From NCBI GenBank assembly GCA_964449305.1, contig CAYUYM010000189.1:1-6595 (forward strand): a DNA stretch of 6,595 nt, in the 5' to 3' direction. This document shows positions 1-5,197 of this stretch, one piece after another (the stretch's first letter is position 1; every line of letters begins with the position of its first letter). The notes under the pieces were generated by a model. It saw only the letters and a list, made by a program, of their open reading frames with translations. It was not told the origin of the DNA and ran no database searches. The translations under genes were made by a program, and so were the position numbers. Source of the DNA: CAYUYM01 sp964449305. GTDB lineage: Bacteria; Bacteroidota; Ignavibacteria; SZUA-365; CAYQST01.

Positions 1-51
1 GGGCTCAACGGTTTTCGAGACCGCCCCATTCAACCACTCTGGCATCTCTCC
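1..51 (-). tRNA. tRNA-Ser (anticodon CGA), 5' part, truncated by window edge
   Basis: Read on the minus strand from base 51, the sequence folds as the 5' two-thirds of a serine tRNA. The acceptor 5' strand is GGAGAGA (51-45), followed by TG at positions 8-9. The D arm has a 3-bp stem CCA/TGG (42-40 with 28-26) around GAGTGGTTGAA, typical of class II tRNA-Ser. The anticodon stem GCGGT/ACCGT (24-20 with 12-8, one G-U pair) encloses loop CTCGAAA, giving anticodon CGA at 17-15, which reads UCG codons. The long variable arm begins at about base 7. The T arm and acceptor 3' strand lie beyond the window. The gene is monocistronic as far as visible and has its own promoter upstream. Confidence 0.93.
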
Positions 52-85
52 ATTCCGTTTCCCGGCGTTTTTGAACCGGGAATCA

Positions 86-117
86 CAAATGTAGTGGAAA
101 ACGCTGGAAAGTCCAAA
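86..117 (-). promoter_or_regulatory. Bacteroidota-type sigma-A promoter for tRNA-Ser
   Basis: On the minus strand, TTTG (117-114) is followed by exactly 20 bases and then TACATTTG (93-86). This matches the -33/-7 pattern TTTG-N19-21-TAnnTTTG known for the Bacteroidota primary sigma factor at every fixed position. The -7 element ends 34 bases before the tRNA 5' end, leaving a short leader for RNase P to remove. That leader contains a small 5-bp inverted repeat (CCCGG/CCGGG, 61-65 with 76-80) with no T-run, so it is not an obvious terminator. The promoter lies just past the stop codon of the upstream von Willebrand A gene. Confidence 0.72.
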
Positions 118-142
118 TGGCGGCCGCGCTCCCTCCCCCACA

Positions 143-802
143 TCACTCCTTCGTCAGCACACGCCGGTGAATGCCATCGGCCGTCTGCACCGTCAGGAGA
201 TACACACCCGCTGCATGCGTGCCGAGGTCGATGGTCCGTGTCGACACGCGGTCCACCACCTCCTCCGCGATCAGCACCCTGCGGCCCAGCATGTCCACGA
301 GCGTGATGGCAACGGCCTGCGGGCGTTCCACTCCGATCGTCAGCACGCAACGCCCGTGATTCGGCTCGGGATGGAGCGTGATGTCCATCGTGCTCGCGGG
401 CGCTTCCATGCCCATGATCACATCCGGTGCCAGCATCGGGCGGAGGCAGCCGCGGTCGAACGCCCATGACGACAGCCGCACCGACGAACGGCAGGTGTCC
501 TGCACCGGACCGGCGTTGAAGAGGAGATTCACCAGCGCGCCGCTGCCATTGATGCGCTTCTCCACTGCGGTCTGCATGGTGAGAGCCGATCCCGCCTGCA
601 ACACCGTCACCGGGACACCATCGAGCAGACATCCCGCCGTCTCCATCCCGGCATACGTCAGGTCGCAGGTCGGATGCCCGATCTCCAGGGTGAAGTGCGC
701 CGGAGGCAGCACCTCGTTGTGCAGGGAGTCATCGAGCAGGACGGGGATCACCACACGCCCTCCGGTCTGCACCACGGCGCGCCCCAGGCTGATGTGGAGA
801 TC
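143..802 (-). pseudogene. 3' part of frameshifted von Willebrand A-like gene: beta-sandwich region plus type IX secretion sorting domain
   Basis: This frame continues the protein begun at 1716. Adding one base in the run at 802-804 joins it to the upstream frame and gives a single 524-residue product. The first half (from GRAVVQTGG on) looks like a beta-sandwich repeat of the kind found after VWA domains in FCB surface proteins; that is a judgement by eye. About the last 80 residues (roughly 146-385) match the Por-secretion tail: an N-P-like turn after a short strand (HPEPNHGR), a middle strand with DMLGRRV, then GVYLLTVQTADG and a basic RRVLTKE end. In FCB bacteria such a tail sends a Sec-exported protein through the type IX system to the cell surface or medium. 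The open frame continues upstream to an ATG at 913, but that extension overlaps the real upstream coding frame and has no function I recognise. Confidence 0.75.
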
Positions 803-1716
803 CCGAAATACGCCGTGTCCCGCGGCGCCTGATACGTCTTCGTACGCAGGTCGGAACCACCGCAGAAGTCTTTCAACGCCAGGTCCACGACACGCCTGCT
901 GCCATCCATGCACGATGCCTCGTAGGTGATGAGTGGCTCATTGAAACAATCACCAATCCACCAGGTGCTCATCTCTTCAAACAACCCGGAAATCTGGCCG
1001 GGGTGCGGTTCGTGCACAGTGTTCCCCGGGAATTGCAGCTCCAGCTCGGTGAGATCGTCATTCTTTCCATCTCCAAAGGTGACGATGTAGATGCGCATAT
1101 GCAGTCGCCACGCAAGCGTGGTCAGGTCCCCGCCATCACGGACCGAACCACTGTCGCGGCCGTTGGTGAACAGGACGAGGGATCGTCCATACTGGGTCGC
1201 GTTCCGCTCGATTTCCTTGATGCCCAAGTAACAGACGTCCAGCAGCGGAGTGGAGGCCGCCGGTGCCCACCCGGCGATGGCAGTGGTGAGGAGCGCCTTC
1301 GACGTGGTCATGGTCTGGAGTGGAGCGATGGTCGAGTCGCCCACCAGCACGCAGACTTCATCGGGCCCGCCATCCATGCGCGCCACCAGGCGTGTTGCCG
1401 CCAGTTTCATCTGCTCCACCACTGCCGAGTCGGCACCCGACGCAGCGAACACGAGTGCGAGTGACACGGGCACCCTGGGATGGGGATCCGGGCACCAGAA
1501 TGTGAAATCACGTATCTCCTCCCCGTTTTCATAGACCGCGAAGTGCGACATTTCCATGTCGTACGTCGCCTTCCCCTCGCACACCACCCCGAGGTACAAT
1601 TCGATCGTGGGCCAGTTGTTGATGATGCGTTTGAGCGTCAGCGTGGGCTGTGCCACGGCGGTCTGGAACACTACAGACACGAGCAGAAGAATCACTCCGG
1701 TCAATCGGGCAGCCAT
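748..1716 (-). pseudogene. 5' part of frameshifted secreted von Willebrand A-like protein
   Basis: ATG at 1716 is chosen because AGGAGG lies five bases upstream; a GTG at 1722 would overlap that site. Residues 1-22 are a signal peptide (MAARLTG, hydrophobic core, cleavage likely after AVA). Residues about 38-77 form the strand-rich segment before the VWA domain (ELYLGVVCEG, FAVYENGEEI, FWCPDPHP). Residues about 83-215 are a VWA-like fold: SLALVFAASGAD, a conserved TPLLD (T156-D160), then SLVLFTNGRDSGS. The metal-site motif is degraded: DxSxS reads AASGA (91-95) and the usual TDG reads TNG (N185). The frame is correct to about 805; the remaining 17 or so residues, ending at 748, are out of frame. 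The intact gene would probably be a surface or secreted adhesion-type protein. It has about 330 bp free upstream and may have its own promoter. Confidence 0.75.
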
Positions 1717-1720
1717 TGTC

Positions 1721-1727
1721 ACCTCCT
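1721..1727 (-). promoter_or_regulatory. Shine-Dalgarno site fixing the start of the von Willebrand A gene
   Basis: The minus strand reads AGGAGGT here. The AGGAGG core ends five bases before ATG 1716, an ideal spacing. The earlier in-frame GTG at 1722 sits inside this site and cannot use it. Confidence 0.75.
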
Positions 1728-1856
1728 GATGGGCAATGCCAGCATGTGGGCTGATGCAGGATCAATGGAGCACGGTGTCGACCATGGTGAAGGACGAAGC
1801 GGGGCTTTCCGCCTGATGGATCCGGTGTACGACAAGTGAGCAACAGCTCCAGCACG

Positions 1857-1888
1857 TAGACGTACCGTGTGGACCGATGAAAGTCAAC
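1857..1888 (-). promoter_or_regulatory. Weak promoter candidate for the von Willebrand A gene
   Basis: On the minus strand GTTG (1888-1885), 20 bases, then TACGTCTA (1864-1857). Spacing equals that of the tRNA-Ser promoter. The -33 element matches three of four bases, while the -7 element keeps only the TA and one T of the TTTG part. It would leave a leader of roughly 135 bases before ATG 1716. Chance matching is quite possible. Confidence 0.2.
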
Positions 1889-1989
1889 GGGTTGAGCTGC
1901 GGAGCCCGCCCTCGCGCATCAATGCACCGGCGGCACCTGCCACGGAGCCAGCGCACCCGCATGTGCAGGTGTGAGCAGGTATCGTTCCC

Positions 1990-2023
1990 GACGCACCCTG
2001 GTCGGTGACCGTTGCCGTGCGTC
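1990..2023 (-). terminator. Possible hairpin terminator after the C39-like lipoprotein gene
   Basis: GACGCAC (1990-1996) and GTGCGTC (2017-2023) form a perfect 7-bp inverted repeat. Its 20-base loop holds a nested GGTC/GACC pair (2000-2003 with 2007-2010). It begins 23 bases beyond the stop codon at 2047. No T-run follows on the minus strand, so a classical intrinsic terminator is not shown; it could be an RNA-stabilising stem or chance. Confidence 0.25.
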
Positions 2024-2046
2024 CTTCATGGCAGGACCGCTCCCTC

Positions 2047-2763
2047 CTATTCCGGCACCGCGGTGATCATCGTGCGCCAGACGGGCGTGTCGAAATTGAA
2101 CTGATCCCACCAGAGCCAGTAGAACTTGTTGGCGTTGACAAAGGTGAAGCCATCCTGCACATCGTCGTACTTGTCATAGGGATCGGCGAGGATGAGGACG
2201 TCGTTCCAGGGGTTGACGTCGTTGCGGTTGTCGTAGCCGACGGCCACCACCCAGTGCCCCATCAGGTCGGTCCATTCCACGAGCGTGGGGATTCCGCGCC
2301 TGAGATTGGCGCGCAGCGAATCGAGCTGTGATCCGTCACCCGCCGATTCGTAGGTCAGCGACACGGTGTAGCCGTGGTCGCGCAGCCAGGCGGCCATCCT
2401 GTCCGGCGAGGTCCCCGGACGCTCCGGGCCCGTCCCCATCCCACAGCCCGCCTCGCGTGCGATCTGCAGCTCGGAGGCCGCCGATGCCGTGTAGCCGGGT
2501 GTGCCGTGATGGAGCACGAGTGTGAGGAGGGATGCCGGGCCGCAGGTGTACTCCGTGGTCTGCTGCCACGCGGCCATGCCGGGGATGTAGATCACGTGCG
2601 GCATCTGTTGCAGGATGGCGGGATCGGGCCGCGGGAACCAGCGCATGCCATCAGCAGGCGGTGGTGGTGGAACATCGGACCCGGATTCCCAGTCGTGGCG
2701 GCAGGCCGGGAAGAGGAGTGTGACACAGAACAGGAGTGCGAGGCGGTGGGTGCGGAGTGGCAT
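2047..2763 (-). CDS. Lipoprotein with C39-like (papain-fold) cysteine peptidase domain
   Basis: The start is ATG 2763, with AGGG five bases upstream and an export signal right after it; the open frame extends 63 codons further upstream but that part is Arg-rich and has no good start signal. The product is 238 residues. Residues 1-20 are a signal peptide ending FPA before Cys21, a likely but atypical lipobox (Phe at -3 and Pro at -2). A short linker with five prolines (32-36) follows. The domain at about 55-236 resembles peptidase C39-like family 2: QQTTEYTCGPASLL (67-80) carries Gln68 and nucleophile Cys74, GHWVVAVGYDN (169-179) carries His170, and LILADPYD (190-197) carries Asp194, so all catalytic residues seem present. 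Members cleave peptides, often at double-glycine-like sites, but the substrate here is unknown. No transporter or peptide precursor lies beside it. It probably acts on the periplasmic face of a membrane or at the cell surface. Confidence 0.82.
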   Translation of the reverse strand: MPLRTHRLALLFCVTLLFPACRHDWESGSDVPPPPPADGMRWFPRPDPAILQQMPHVIYIPGMAAWQQTTEYTCGPASLLTLVLHHGTPGYTASAASELQIAREAGCGMGTGPERPGTSPDRMAAWLRDHGYTVSLTYESAGDGSQLDSLRANLRRGIPTLVEWTDLMGHWVVAVGYDNRNDVNPWNDVLILADPYDKYDDVQDGFTFVNANKFYWLWWDQFNFDTPVWRTMITAVPE

Positions 2764-2841
2764 GGTGACCCTGCGTGGTGGTGACATCGAACGACGCGTT
2801 TCGGACAGGCCCCATGGCGCCTGCCGTGATGCACAGACGCG

Positions 2842-2873
2842 GGAATCTACACGCCGTGGATGTCGATTCCAAC
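2842..2873 (-). promoter_or_regulatory. Candidate promoter for the C39-like lipoprotein
   Basis: On the minus strand GTTG (2873-2870), 20 bases, then TAGATTCC (2849-2842). This fits the FCB spacing and matches three of four -33 bases and TAnnTT of the -7 element. It lies between the terminator of the preceding unit and ATG 2763, implying a leader of about 70 bases. Position and spacing are favourable; sequence match is only partial. Confidence 0.33.
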
Positions 2874-2919
2874 CCGTGGCCGCGGCGGGTCTCCTCTCTG
2901 GTCGGACCCGCGGCAAACG

Positions 2920-2955
2920 ACGATGGCCGGTGGAACTGCTCCCACCGGCCATCGT
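2920..2955 (-). terminator. Strong hairpin terminator after the ferritin-like gene
   Basis: A perfect 14-bp inverted repeat (2920-2933 with 2942-2955, core ATGGCCGGTGG/CCACCGGCCAT) encloses an 8-base loop. It starts 28 bases past the stop codon at 2984. On the minus strand it is followed by CGTTTG, a poor T-run. The stem's strength and position between two units favour transcription termination or 3'-end protection of the DUF1573/ferritin-like message. Confidence 0.65.
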
Positions 2956-2983
2956 TCATGCCGTCGGACGCAGACGTGCCGGT

Positions 2984-3265
2984 CTATCCGTCGCGCTCGT
3001 CCGGTTCGTGATAGGAGGACAGGATTCCGTCCATCGCCGACTGCTCGGCCTTCACCTGCTCCAGGCGCTGCTGGAGCGCAAGAAAATGCTCATGTTCCAC
3101 AGCCGACAGCTCCAGAAGGAAGCGTCGGATCTCCTCCGACTTTGCGAGCTTGGAGGCCTCGAAGTAGAACTGCTCCGCATCGCGTTCCTTGTCGATCGCA
3201 TCCTGGAACAGATCGATGAGATTGGCGTAGGCGGGGATCACCTGCTTGATGAACGGATCTGCCAT
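2984..3265 (-). CDS. Small ferritin-like / rubrerythrin-type protein
   Basis: This is a 93-residue soluble helical protein with no export signal. ATG 3265 has GAGG five bases upstream and lies 14 bases beyond the stop of the DUF1573 lipoprotein gene, so the two are very likely co-transcribed. Helix one carries E27xxA30xxFY34 and helix two carries E57xxH60 (AVEHEHFLAL), the half-site signature of ferritin-like di-iron proteins. A full four-helix ferritin or rubrerythrin has two such half-sites, about 140 residues; here there is one. By analogy with other single-half-site family members, a di-iron centre would need dimerisation; that is inference. Residues 61-78 look like an amphipathic extension, and the C-terminus is acidic. 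Possible roles are iron handling or protection from oxygen and peroxide. No rubredoxin-type CxxC motif is present. Confidence 0.8.
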   Translation of the reverse strand: MADPFIKQVIPAYANLIDLFQDAIDKERDAEQFYFEASKLAKSEEIRRFLLELSAVEHEHFLALQQRLEQVKAEQSAMDGILSSYHEPDERDG

Positions 3266-3279
3266 GGGGACCTCGCGCG

Positions 3280-4074
3280 TCAGTTTTTCGGGCGGACGAG
3301 CCCGAACACGCTCACGAGCGCCTCGTTCTTCGCCGTCTTCAGACGGAACTGGCCGTTGATCTGGCCCTTCTTCGGCGGCACCACGGTGACGGACACTTCC
3401 ATCGTTTCACCGGGCTTCAGCGTGAATTCCGTCGGGGTGATCCTGACATCGGTGAGCTGCTCCGGAACGGAACCACCGGGGTTCGGCGAGCCGGCCTTCG
3501 TCGTGTCAACATAGAGCGTCATGTTCGGCGCGGGGATGGTGATGTTGACATCGGCCGGGGACACGTTCTTCACCACGGCCTTGCCCACCACGGGCTGCCC
3601 GACAACGGCACCGTTGAACTGGAGGTAGGACGGCTGGATGTCGAGATCGCTCTTCACGTCGGCGGTGAAGCGCAGCACGGTGTGCGGCTGCGATTCGCCC
3701 TTCAGGAAGACGCTGACGGACTTGGTGACCTGGCCGCGCGTGCCTTTCGGCGGGGTGAACTTCACCTGGATCTTCGCCTCGGCTCCCGGCTTGATGTCCT
3801 TTTCCGAGATCACCGCCGCGGTGCAGCCGCAGGATGCGCGTGCATTCTCGATGGTGATCATCTCGTTGGAACTGTTCTTGAACACGTAGGTGTGTTCCAC
3901 GGTCTGGTCGGAGTCGATCTTGCCGAAGTTGTATTCAGCGGATCCGACCACCTGGAACAGCTTGTATGGGTCGTTGGACTTGGTTGCGTCTGCCTTGGCA
4001 TCGCCGGCGTTCTGGGCGCAGGCGGTGAGTGTGACGACCACCATGAGGGTGATTGTCGAAACGAGTGACTTCAT
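3280..4074 (-). CDS. DUF1573-domain lipoprotein
   Basis: The product is 264 residues from ATG 4074. A signal peptide (MKSLVSTITLMVVV) ends in lipobox LTAC with lipid-bearing Cys19. A polar linker (20-36) follows. Residues about 45-140 form a DUF1573 domain: YNFGKIDSDQTVEHTYVFKN, then the hallmark ASCGCTAAV (80-88, Cys82 and Cys84), IKPGAEAKIQVKFTP, and strands to about 140. The rest (145-264) reads as a further Ig-like beta domain (LDIQPSYLQFNG to VSVFGLVRPKN), with FTLKPGETMEVSVTV in a typical strand pattern. DUF1573 proteins are common in Bacteroidota envelopes; their biochemical role is not established. The upstream gene encodes a second DUF1573 protein 76 bp away and the ferritin-like gene follows after 14 bp. 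An ATG at 4083 is also in frame, but it is only two bases from the ribosome site. Confidence 0.85.
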   Translation of the reverse strand: MKSLVSTITLMVVVTLTACAQNAGDAKADATKSNDPYKLFQVVGSAEYNFGKIDSDQTVEHTYVFKNSSNEMITIENARASCGCTAAVISEKDIKPGAEAKIQVKFTPPKGTRGQVTKSVSVFLKGESQPHTVLRFTADVKSDLDIQPSYLQFNGAVVGQPVVGKAVVKNVSPADVNITIPAPNMTLYVDTTKAGSPNPGGSVPEQLTDVRITPTEFTLKPGETMEVSVTVVPPKKGQINGQFRLKTAKNEALVSVFGLVRPKN

Positions 4075-4085
4075 ATGATGCATGT

Positions 4086-4090
4086 CTCCT
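4086..4090 (-). promoter_or_regulatory. Shine-Dalgarno site for the DUF1573 lipoprotein
   Basis: Minus-strand AGGAG lies 11 bases before ATG 4074 but only two bases before ATG 4083. Eleven is somewhat long, two is too short, so 4074 is preferred. The choice adds or removes only Met-His-His. Confidence 0.55.
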
Positions 4091-4150
4091 GTGATGATAT
4101 TGCTGGTGATGAATTGGAGAAAGGGACGAAGGATCGGGCGAATTGCGAAC

Positions 4151-4936
4151 CTATGGCGCCCGGATGCTCCGTACCTCCGCTGTCACCGCAATGCGCAGAT
4201 CGGAGTGCGGCAGTGCGAAGCGTATGCTGCCGCTGATTTTCGCCTGCACCTCGCCGTGAAGCACCAGACGGCACTGGCGGCGCTGTCCGGGAGCCAGTGG
4301 CTCGATTGATGCAAGCAGGTCGAATTTCGTGTAGGGTGAGGACATGGCCTCGCCGCCGGAGACGGAATGCGCATACTGCATGAACGCCGCCGAGCGCGAG
4401 AGGATCTGGAGCGTGTCCGGGGATTGCGATTCAAGCACAAAGGCGATCGTGTCTGCCACTCCCTCGATGAGGACGCAGTGCAGCGCCTCGGGCATGGACC
4501 TGACCTCCGCCTCCATGGTGGCCCTGATCCGCAGAGCCACAGGGTCCATCGCACCACAGGGTGATGTCAGCGGGAGGAGGATGGTCTTCTCGGTCTCCCC
4601 CAGCAGGCCGTAGAGCGGGAGGTACTCCACGAGCACGCTTCCGCGGGCTCCTGGTGCCACCACCGGGTTTGTGAGCACAGCCGCGGCACAACTGCACGAG
4701 GAATGCGCCTCTCCGATGACGATGGTGTCCTCGGACATGTTGATGAAGCGGAAGACGTGTGAGAGCTTCATCCCCTGCAGTGCCGGGCCGAAGTTGACGG
4801 AGGTGGAATCGAACACCAACGGCTGCCCTGCCAGGCGCGGGGCGGCGAGCAGCGCAGCGCACACAGCCCACAGAAGCAGACGCATCACCCGCGGTGATGT
4901 CGTCGCATCGTGGACAGTGGCAGATCGTTGGTTCAT
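4151..4936 (-). CDS. Secreted DUF1573-like protein
   Basis: The product is 261 residues from ATG 4936. The open frame runs 63 codons further upstream, but that part crosses intergenic palindromes and has no export signal at its start. The ribosome site for 4936 is weak (AAGG 14 bases upstream). ATG 4885, right at the hydrophobic stretch MRLLLWAVCAALLAA (residues 18-32), is an alternative with no Shine-Dalgarno. Either way there is a Sec signal peptide without a lipobox cysteine. The mature protein has a DUF1573-like domain at about 41-125: FDSTSVNFGPALQG, VFRFINMSEDTIVI, then SSCSCAAAV (79-87, Cys81 and Cys83 where the family has CGC) and VAPGARGSVLVEYLP. Residues 130-261 form a second beta-rich region with IEPLAPGQRRQCRLVLHG. 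It lies 76 bp before the DUF1573 lipoprotein gene with no hairpin between, so the two are probably one operon. The two proteins are clearly diverged; the function is unknown. Confidence 0.8.
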   Translation of the reverse strand: MNQRSATVHDATTSPRVMRLLLWAVCAALLAAPRLAGQPLVFDSTSVNFGPALQGMKLSHVFRFINMSEDTIVIGEAHSSCSCAAAVLTNPVVAPGARGSVLVEYLPLYGLLGETEKTILLPLTSPCGAMDPVALRIRATMEAEVRSMPEALHCVLIEGVADTIAFVLESQSPDTLQILSRSAAFMQYAHSVSGGEAMSSPYTKFDLLASIEPLAPGQRRQCRLVLHGEVQAKISGSIRFALPHSDLRIAVTAEVRSIRAP

Positions 4937-4968
4937 GGGGTGTCTCGTTTCCTTTCCATCACGCTGAA

Positions 4969-4978
4969 ACCACGTGGT
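4969..4978. repeat. 10-bp perfect palindrome upstream of the DUF1573-like gene
   Basis: ACCACGTGGT is a perfect palindrome 32 bases upstream of ATG 4936, in the leader or promoter region. A second palindrome with a one-base centre, ACGAA-A-TTCGT, is at 5069-5079 in the same intergenic gap. Near it, minus-strand GATTTTTG (5054-5047) resembles a -7 element but lacks a matching -33 element. Either palindrome could be an operator, but none is recognised. Confidence 0.25.
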
Positions 4979-5099
4979 CGGCGAATGGTTCCCGCCGGTG
5001 GCAGGGCGCTCGCACGGACCTCTGAGGAACAGCCTGCAATGTCCCACAAAAATCCATGCGATGCCAGCACGAAATTCGTCTCCGGACCGGAAAAACGCA

Positions 5100-5157
5100 A
5101 CCGGAGGCGGCAGTGTGATGCCCATCGGGGGATGGGAACAGGCGTGCAGCCTCCGGT
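5100..5157 (-). terminator. Branched hairpin terminator after the oxidoreductase operon
   Basis: A perfect 9-bp inverted repeat, ACCGGAGGC (5100-5108) with GCCTCCGGT (5149-5157), is extended by GCA/TGC (5110-5112 with 5145-5147). It contains an inner 6-bp hairpin CCCATC/GATGGG (5121-5126 with 5131-5136) closed by four bases. On the minus strand it begins 40 bases after the gamma-subunit stop and is followed by TTGCGTTTTT, a reasonable T-run. The size of the insertion is unusual for an intrinsic terminator. Confidence 0.5.
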
Positions 5158-5197
5158 CGGTTGGTGTGAGACGATCCTTCCGTGGATCGGGTGGAGA

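Larger units (their letters stand above)
1728..2046. other. Gene-free stretch between the C39-like lipoprotein and the von Willebrand A gene
   Basis: I see no convincing gene on either strand; the short open frames are low-complexity, Arg/His-rich readings of GC-rich DNA. Noncoding structure includes the 7-bp inverted repeat 1990-2023, a second 7-bp inverted repeat (CACCTGC 1934-1940 with GCAGGTG 1965-1971), and a close direct repeat GCAGGT-GTGA-GCAGGT at 1965-1980. A weak promoter-like pair occurs at 1857-1888. The stretch could hold the terminator of the lipoprotein gene and the promoter and leader of the von Willebrand A gene. Confidence 0.5.

Noticed and set aside
61..80. CCCGG/CCGGG inverted repeat as a terminator or tRNA T-arm remnant
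   Set aside because: No T-run on either strand, and the 10-base loop does not fit a 7-base T-loop. It sits in the tRNA-Ser leader.
795..815. Programmed -1 ribosomal frameshift in the VWA gene
   Set aside because: The direction would fit, but no slippery heptamer was seen at the join, so a base deletion or sequence error is more likely.
1529..1962. Small minus-strand open frames (108 and 66 codons) in and near the 1728-2046 gap
   Set aside because: No ribosome sites, biased Arg/His/Cys composition, and overlap with the start of the VWA gene.
2764..2952. N-terminal extension of the C39-like lipoprotein to 2952
   Set aside because: It would place 63 Arg-rich residues before the signal peptide and start inside the terminator stem; ATG 2763 has a ribosome site and a signal peptide.
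2984..3265. Encapsulated ferritin cargo
   Set aside because: Ligand spacing agrees, but it is shared with many rubrerythrin-like proteins. There is no encapsulin gene in the window and no recognisable cargo-targeting tail at the C-terminus.
2615..3514. Plus-strand open frame of 299 codons
   Set aside because: It crosses the strong hairpin at 2920-2955 and lies opposite three minus-strand genes with clear motifs.
4937..5125. N-terminal extension of the DUF1573-like protein to 5125
   Set aside because: The extra 63 residues run through intergenic sequence and would bury the export signal.
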